From the NCBI GenBank assembly GCA_023101885.1, contig JALPQD010000027.1:2981967-3045966 (forward strand): 64,000 nucleotides of DNA, given 5' to 3'. Below, piece by piece: positions 58,754-64,000 of the stretch (the first letter of the stretch is position 1; each line of letters starts with the position of its first letter). The stretch comes from Typhlomys cinereus (taxonomy: Eukaryota; Chordata; Mammalia; Rodentia; Platacanthomyidae). Below the pieces are notes generated by a model. The model did no database searches and was not told the DNA's origin. It was given only the letters and a program-made list of their open reading frames with translations. A program made the translations under genes and the position numbers.

Positions 58754-58790
58754 AAAAATGTAAAAAGATTATTTTAATTCTTTTTTGCAG

Positions 58791-58829
58791 TGTGCTGGTC
58801 CAGTATGTGACTGCAAAAGAAACAGTGAT
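58791..58829 (+). CDS. Cacna2d1: Cacna2d1 short exon, Cys-rich (~res. 834-846)
   Basis: 39 nt, phase 0 at both ends, acceptor TTTTTTGCAG, donor GTAAGA. Reads CAGPVCDCKRNSD with three cysteines in 13 residues. Skipping would keep frame but remove this disulfide knot. Confidence 0.97.
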
Positions 58830-60124
58830 GTAAGAAAACTCTGAAATATATTTGAATATTATGTTTTCTTTTTTTCTCTTGTTTGCTAAATGATAAATAA
58901 CTAATGATTTCAAGGATGCAGGAATTTTTTAATGAAATGCTAAAAAGTTCTTTGGAAAAGTGCAATGATTCATAAGAATGTATGCTTTTAACTTGTTTAA
59001 ATTCATCTTGTACAGTATTCATATAATATGTGAAGGAAAATAAGGGTCATGTCAATTCATATTCTTCAAGTCAGTGGTATTAGATTTTGAGCATCTGTGT
59101 CTTCAGCTTTATTTCTGCTGTGAGAAGTTTCTAACAAAAGCATCCTATTATTTCCACATGCAATCTGCCCTCAATTTGGCACTTTCTCTGGAATTTTTCA
59201 CAATAGTTACAGTGATAGGGGAAAGAAATAATTAAACCCTGGTGTTACACAGTATTTTATAACATTTTGCTTTTATGGATCGGTTTTTACCTTATGTTAT
59301 TTCCCTGTCTGTGAACCAACTTTGTTTAAAATTGAAGATGCTCTAAGTATAATACTACATGAATTATTGCAAGAAAAAAAAGAACATGAATTTTGTGACT
59401 GTTCAGTTCATTTCTGTCGACTGGAATTTCCACTGAAAGCAAAGGATCTATGTAACTGGATATCTTTTCTGGAGGACTAGAGATCAGTGGGTTTTATTAT
59501 TATTAGTTTTCTTATTTTTCCATAGATTACTAATACTTGTTTTTAGAATTAAAGTTTTGGCAAACTCTGTCTAACATTATATTATTATGTTCCCAAATGT
59601 AAAAACAATTAACTAGGATTTGGTCAATGTACGTTATTAAATTTATATTGATTTAAAACGGGTGAATTTTTTTCTCAGCCATGCCCGTATCTTGTTTTGC
59701 CTCTGGCTATTTATTATACCACCAAAGATTTTTCCAAATAGATGAAAAGTAGTTATAAATATTTTGCAGCTTGATTTTCCCCTTATTTCATGAAACATGA
59801 AAGATAAAAATTTGTAAATATCTTCTTGTCGTATGTGCTTAAAGTGACAAAATATTCTTTCATTTTTGAAATACTCATTCAATATCCATTATAAATTTCT
59901 GGATCATGTAGATGGCTTTGAAGTTGTGAGAAAACTCTCAGTTGATTTGTTCTTACCAATTCTTGAGGGTGACACATATCAAAGCCCAAATTACTGATGT
60001 AAATATATACATAAGTTACTAATAAGGCATCTCTGGGATACATTTGATCAAAAGAAGACACAGGGTTACCTATTCCTGGTGTTCAGGTGGGCAGCTTTCT
60101 AGCACTGTTGTTTTATTTTCATAG
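58830..60124 (+). other. Cacna2d1: Intron, 1.3 kb
   Basis: AT-rich, no repeat recognised. Ends TTTTATTTTCATAG. Confidence 0.88.
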
Positions 60125-60196
60125 GTAATGGATTGTGTGATTCTAGATGACGGTGGATTTCTTTTGATGGCAAACCATGATGAATACACTAATCAG
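60125..60196 (+). CDS. Cacna2d1: Cacna2d1 exon (~res. 847-870)
   Basis: 24 codons, phase 0 at both ends, donor GTATGA. Reads VMDCVILDDGGFLLMANHDE then YTNQ. 'ILDDGGFLLMANH' is the Cache-like hairpin of the second half of alpha2. Glu replaces the Asp I recall in NHDDYT. Confidence 0.97.
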
Positions 60197-61329
60197 GTAT
60201 GAGACCAAAATAACCAAGGTGCATTTCACTGATCAAAATTTAAAACTCCTGCACACGTTTTAAAAAATGATGCTTTTTTTCTATCACAAAATAGATCGTA
60301 AGATGATTAATATAATAGAGATGATTCCAAGGAACTAAAGAACTAACTAGTAAACATACTTGTTATTTGATTAGAAATTAATCTTACTTTTGATGACAAG
60401 AGATATCATTCAAACATGTAGCTAAGAATTTTAAACTTATTTTCATTCTTTCAAATGCTTGACATATTAGTACATGTTAAATATCATCAGGCGGTAATTA
60501 CAAACTTGATATGTGGCCTAGTTGCAATTGGCAAATTAGTTGCAAGCAGGCTACTGAGCTTACTTGGGATTTAATTTTTTAATGTGGTCACCAAGTAATT
60601 TCATTTCTGGATCTACAATTTCAGCTTCTGTCCTTAAAGAGCTCTCAACATTGTTTTTTTGTTTTTTTGTTTTTTCCTGAGTAACAACTGCTTATGGCTA
60701 AGAGTGTTGGGCCCTTCCTGTAAAACTCCTCCAGCTCACCACCTTGCCTTCCCTCAGGTTTCTAAGTTCAGCACAGAGACATTGGATTTTGCATGCTCTT
60801 TACATTATATATGGTCAAGATGTACTGAAAGATGTTTCATGCCTAGTTTTTGCTATAAGTCAAGCTAGTTAAAATATCTGTAATGTCAGTTTCCTTCTGT
60901 GTGGTTAAGCACCTAAAATCAGCTAATAGCTGATTTCCAGCATAGGATACAGCATTATTAACTATAGACTTATTCACCCTAGGGAACTGCATTGTTGTTT
61001 CTTTTGATCTCTCTTCATTTCCTGTTTCTAATCCCATTCTGCCCACCAGAGACATTTAATTATGACCTTACCTTTCTTAGTAATCAGTGTCCATTCTTCA
61101 CAAAAAAATTAAATTGCGCAGAGACTCCCTGAGTAATGAGACTGCCTAATGTCATTTGGGTTCCTTCATGCTGCCCAAAACACGTCCATAATTTATTTGT
61201 ATTTTTAAACATCTGTGCTGCATTTCTTTTTAGCTCAACATTTCTCAATAGTATGTTCTTCACTGTATTAGTTCAGATGTTTATATTCAGTTTCAGTTGG
61301 AAACTATTGGATATTTCTCTTTTTGGCAG
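60197..61329 (+). other. Cacna2d1: Intron, 1.1 kb
   Basis: No repeat recognised apart from short T runs near 60654. Acceptor CTCTTTTTGGCAG. Confidence 0.87.
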
Positions 61330-61482
61330 ATTGGACGATTTTTTGGAGAGATTGATCCAAGCTTGATGAGACACCTGGTTAATATATCAGTGTATGCATT
61401 TAACAAATCTTATGATTATCAGTCGGTGTGTGACCCAGGTGCTGCCCCAAAGCAAGGAGCTGGACATCGCTCAGCTTATGTG
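61330..61482 (+). CDS. Cacna2d1: Cacna2d1 exon, largest in window (~res. 871-921)
   Basis: 51 codons, phase 0 at both ends, donor GTCAGT. Reads [54 protein letters not shown] and NKS are the recalled Asn888 and Asn895 sites. Asp replaces the recalled Glu before PGAAP. Confidence 0.98.
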
Positions 61483-61567
61483 GTCAGTAACATCCGCATC
61501 AGTCAGCTCCCTAGAAGGGACCCTCAAGTGCAGACCAATGTAATGAGTCTTTATTGTATTTTTCTAG
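61483..61567 (+). other. Cacna2d1: Very short intron, 85 nt
   Basis: GTCAGT ... TATTTTTCTAG. Candidate branch sequence near 'agtctttattg'. It splits the phase-0 boundary between AYV and PSIAD. The reading frame passes through it without a stop for several codons, so it can mislead ORF finding. Confidence 0.95.
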
Positions 61568-61620
61568 CCATCCATTGCTGACATACTACAAATTGGCTGG
61601 TGGGCCACGGCTGCTGCATG
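61568..61620 (+). CDS. Cacna2d1: Cacna2d1 exon (~res. 922-939)
   Basis: 53 nt, phase 0 in, TG of Trp out, donor GTAAGT. Reads [17 protein letters not shown]. Hydrophobic Trp-rich helix close to the alpha2/delta boundary. Confidence 0.97.
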
Positions 61621-63335
61621 GTAAGTCAGAAGTTTAATTCTATTAATGCAAGAAATTATTTTAAAATATGTGTTTTCTGACAGGCAAACTGTTATGGGAA
61701 TTATTCTTTTTTAGAACATATTGCAGACATAAATAGTTGTTTCTAAGTGATCAAGTGATATACCTAGTTATTCAGCTTTTAATATAAAAACAATGTTAGG
61801 CTAAAGCACACTTCACTCTTCAATGATTTTTTTAAAAATTTTTTCTCCCCATGAATCTATTTGAACTCATTTGTATTTTCTGTGTTACATTTAATTCCTT
61901 AAGTTCTAAGATTATCAATGTATAAAACATTAGATGTCAGAGTGATTTTAACTTTATACTTGCTTACTATCAAGGCAAGTGTCCCTGTGGTTTTAGAGAT
62001 ATCACATTGTTCAAATGAATTGTATAATTTCTTTTCATGAGGTCTCCGTACCTCCCTTTCATCTATAGTGAAATGCTGGGAACATACAGACACTACATAA
62101 AGCGTGGTGATCACAATCTGATTAGTACAATCACTCAACGTCCTCTTGAGCTTAGGGTTTGTGGTCTCCTCACTTCCTTCCCATCCTGTCTTTCTGGTTA
62201 TATACATTGCTCTACTGCAGTATCTCAGTCTGATTTTATATGTATATTAGCCTAGAATATCAAATTGAATATTAAGGATTTTACAGCTAAAATTAAGTAA
62301 CTTTACTTATTATTTTATTAAAATAACAATCTTTCAAGTTAGAAAATGTTGTTTTTTTCCTGATAAATAGTAATTTTGTACTATGATTGCAGTATGTGTA
62401 TATTAGTATAAATAGGCTTTCTATATCTCATAATGATTTTGAAATTCTTGTCTTTGTCATATTTCTTGGCTAAAATCTATCATGGCCTTTCAGTTTCATA
62501 TGATCCTATACTAATATTCAACTCTAATTAACAGTTTTATAAAACAAATGTGTTAAATGTGTTAAATTATCTCTGTAATATTTGTATATACATTTCATGA
62601 ATGCCATATTACAGATTAAAAAATATATTATGCTGTAAGGGTTAAGCTTACAAACCCAATAAGCATGTTTGTTGTGTTTGTTTATTACATGCACCACAGA
62701 AATTGTATTAGTGCCAAGAGGTTGCCTATGATGGCAGGTGCCCAAACATTTGCTGGAGCATGAGTCACATATGAGTATACCGTTGAGGAAAGCATCCCTC
62801 CTTATCTATCAGGAAGATGTAGAGTGAGGCATAGAATTTCAAAAACTAAATTAGTGGGGTTGGGGATTTAGCTCAGTGGTAGAGCGCTTGCCTAGCAAGC
62901 GCGAGGCCCTGGGTTCGGTCCCCAGCACCGAAAAAAAAAAAAAAAAAAACAAAACTAAATTAGTGAGAAAAGTTATGACATAAATTTTTAGACACTAGAA
63001 TATTGACACTTAATCCCAAACACATTGACCTCATAACTCCACAAATTAAAAACAACAATGCAATGTTTTATAAAGTTTCCTGCAGTTTGTTCCTTTGGCC
63101 TTCATACACATGTCACAGCATGCACACACCCATAGAGACATACACACCGCATACAGACAAATGATAATTAAGAAATAAATATAAACAAAAAAGAAAGTGT
63201 TAAAAATGTTCTTAAGATTTCTATGAAACTCCATTTTTCACAAAATGATGAAAATAAACTATGTATTTATGTGTTCCATAAATTTATAAAGGAAAATTTC
63301 TAAGTTTATACTAATTATTCATTTTAAAAATTCAG
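61621..63335 (+). other. Cacna2d1: Intron, 1.7 kb
   Basis: Contains one intact ID element (62856-62949). The rest is AT-rich with nothing recognised. Acceptor ATTTTAAAAATTCAG has a poor pyrimidine tract. Confidence 0.87.
62856..62949 (+). mobile_element. Young ID (BC1-type) SINE with perfect TSD
   Basis: About 75 bp tRNA-Ala-like head (ggggttggggatttagctca, 'tagagcgcttgcctagcaag', 'gggttcggtccccagcaccg') and a 19-base pure A tail. AAAACTAAATTAGTG flanks it at 62842-62856 (sharing a G) and 62951-62965. It carries A- and B-box-like pol III promoter sequence, but it is an inserted copy, not a tRNA gene. Confidence 0.96.
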
Positions 63336-63391
63336 GTCTATTCTCCAGCAGTTGCTCTTGAGTCTGAGCTTCCCACGGCTCCTTGAAGCAG
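63336..63391 (+). CDS. Cacna2d1: Cacna2d1 exon ending at the alpha2/delta cleavage point (~res. 939-958)
   Basis: 56 nt: G completes Trp, then SILQQLLLSLSFPRLLEA, ending G of the next codon (Val in rodents). Donor GTATAT, weak. The precursor is reported to be cut after LLEA, so the next exon, outside the window, should open delta (EMEDDD). Confidence 0.95.
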
Positions 63392-63509
63392 GTATATAAA
63401 TGTTTAGATAATAGATATTAGCACAGTGAAAATTTAACTCTTCTGTCAGAGTGTGAGTTCATGAAACTCTAAGAGAAAGCTTGTGTGTAAGAAAGAGAAT
63501 CTGACGTGT

Positions 63510-63548
63510 ATGTGTGTGTGTGTGAGTGTGTGTGTGTGTGTGTGTGTG
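63510..63548 (+). repeat. (GT)n microsatellite
   Basis: About 18 GT units with a GAGTG interruption. Confidence 0.95.
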
Positions 63549-63579
63549 CGTATACACCTGTGTACCTGTGTGTCACAAT

Positions 63580-63795
63580 GGACACAGAGCCCAGATGAGG
63601 TCTTCAGGTGTCTGGCTCTATTGTTCTCCACCTCATTTCCTTGAAAAACATTCTGTCACTGAATCTTGAGTTAAGTTGGTGGCCAGCAAGTCCCAGTGAT
63701 CACAGAGCTGGCCTTGCAGGAACATATGTACCCTTGGGTGACTTTTTACATGGGTGGTAGTGATTTGAACTCAGGTCCCCAAGTCTGCCCAGCAC
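63580..63795 (-). mobile_element. B4-type SINE
   Basis: 'ggtggccagcaagtcccagt', 'gactttttacatgggtggta' and 'gatttgaactcaggtcccca' are the complement of B4/RSINE1. Confidence 0.65.
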
Positions 63796-64000
63796 ACAGT
63801 TTCCTCTGTCCTGTCACTTTCAAAATATGGAAATTTTTGTTAATTTTTTTTTCTATTGACTTGTAATCCTTTTTAGTTCTCATGGCTATTCCACTGCTAA
63901 CCTGCCAGGCACTTTTACGGAGACTCAGTAGTAAACGCACCAATCAAACTTTGCCCTGATACATTAATTATGCCCCTGAGAATAGTGGCTCTGAGAAATT

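Larger units (their letters stand above)
63392..64000 (+). other. Cacna2d1: Intron (5' part), to window end
   Basis: Contains (GT)n (63510-63548) and an antisense B4-like SINE (63580-63795). No further exon is present. Confidence 0.85.

Noticed and set aside
61297..61581. Single 94-codon gene
   Set aside because: It is exon 61330-61482 read into the 85-nt intron.
62856..62930. tRNA-Ala gene
   Set aside because: The tRNA-like part is an ID SINE: long A tail and flanking target duplications, and no clean 3' acceptor stem pairing.

Overview
The window is mammalian genomic DNA from a rodent. It holds the middle-to-late part of one large plus-strand gene, Cacna2d1, which encodes the voltage-gated calcium channel auxiliary subunit alpha2/delta-1. 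I place 25 coding exons between 1397 and 63391. Every junction keeps phase, and together they give 1855 coding bases (618 codons plus one base). The first codons of the gene, the rest of the delta peptide and both UTRs lie outside. About 97% of the window is intron. No second gene, RNA gene or CRISPR array is supported.

Layout: exon 1 of the window (1397-1501) and the exons at 12.6-14.7 kb finish the von Willebrand A (VWA) domain, including the TDGG metal-site loop and the cysteine that pairs with delta. Exons at 14.6-23.7 kb encode the Cache-type extracellular domain. Exons at 27-40.6 kb hold the known alternative-splicing zone: a 72-nt exon that can be skipped in frame, and a 21-nt microexon (39967-39987) with a GC donor. 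Exons at 47-63.4 kb encode the rest of extracellular alpha2. The last exon stops at the residue where the precursor is cut into alpha2 and delta. Residue numbers come from recalled glycosylation sites of the family (Asn348, 468, 475, 613, 675, 781, 824, 888, 895), which fall in register when exon 27028-27099 is counted and the microexon is not.

Rodent origin is inferred from the repeats. There is a near-consensus ID element with perfect target-site duplications, B1, B3 and B4/RSINE1-like SINEs, rodent-type L1 3' ends, MaLR-type LTR fragments, and two groups of B2-like SINEs with CA-rich tails whose bodies do not look like mouse or rat B2. That suggests a non-murid myomorph such as a jerboa-like lineage, but the species cannot be named from this window.

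The points most worth checking are the GC-AG microexon, a SINE inserted 24 bp upstream of a 39-nt exon, a 5'-inverted L1 next to another exon, and the lineage-specific SINE family.
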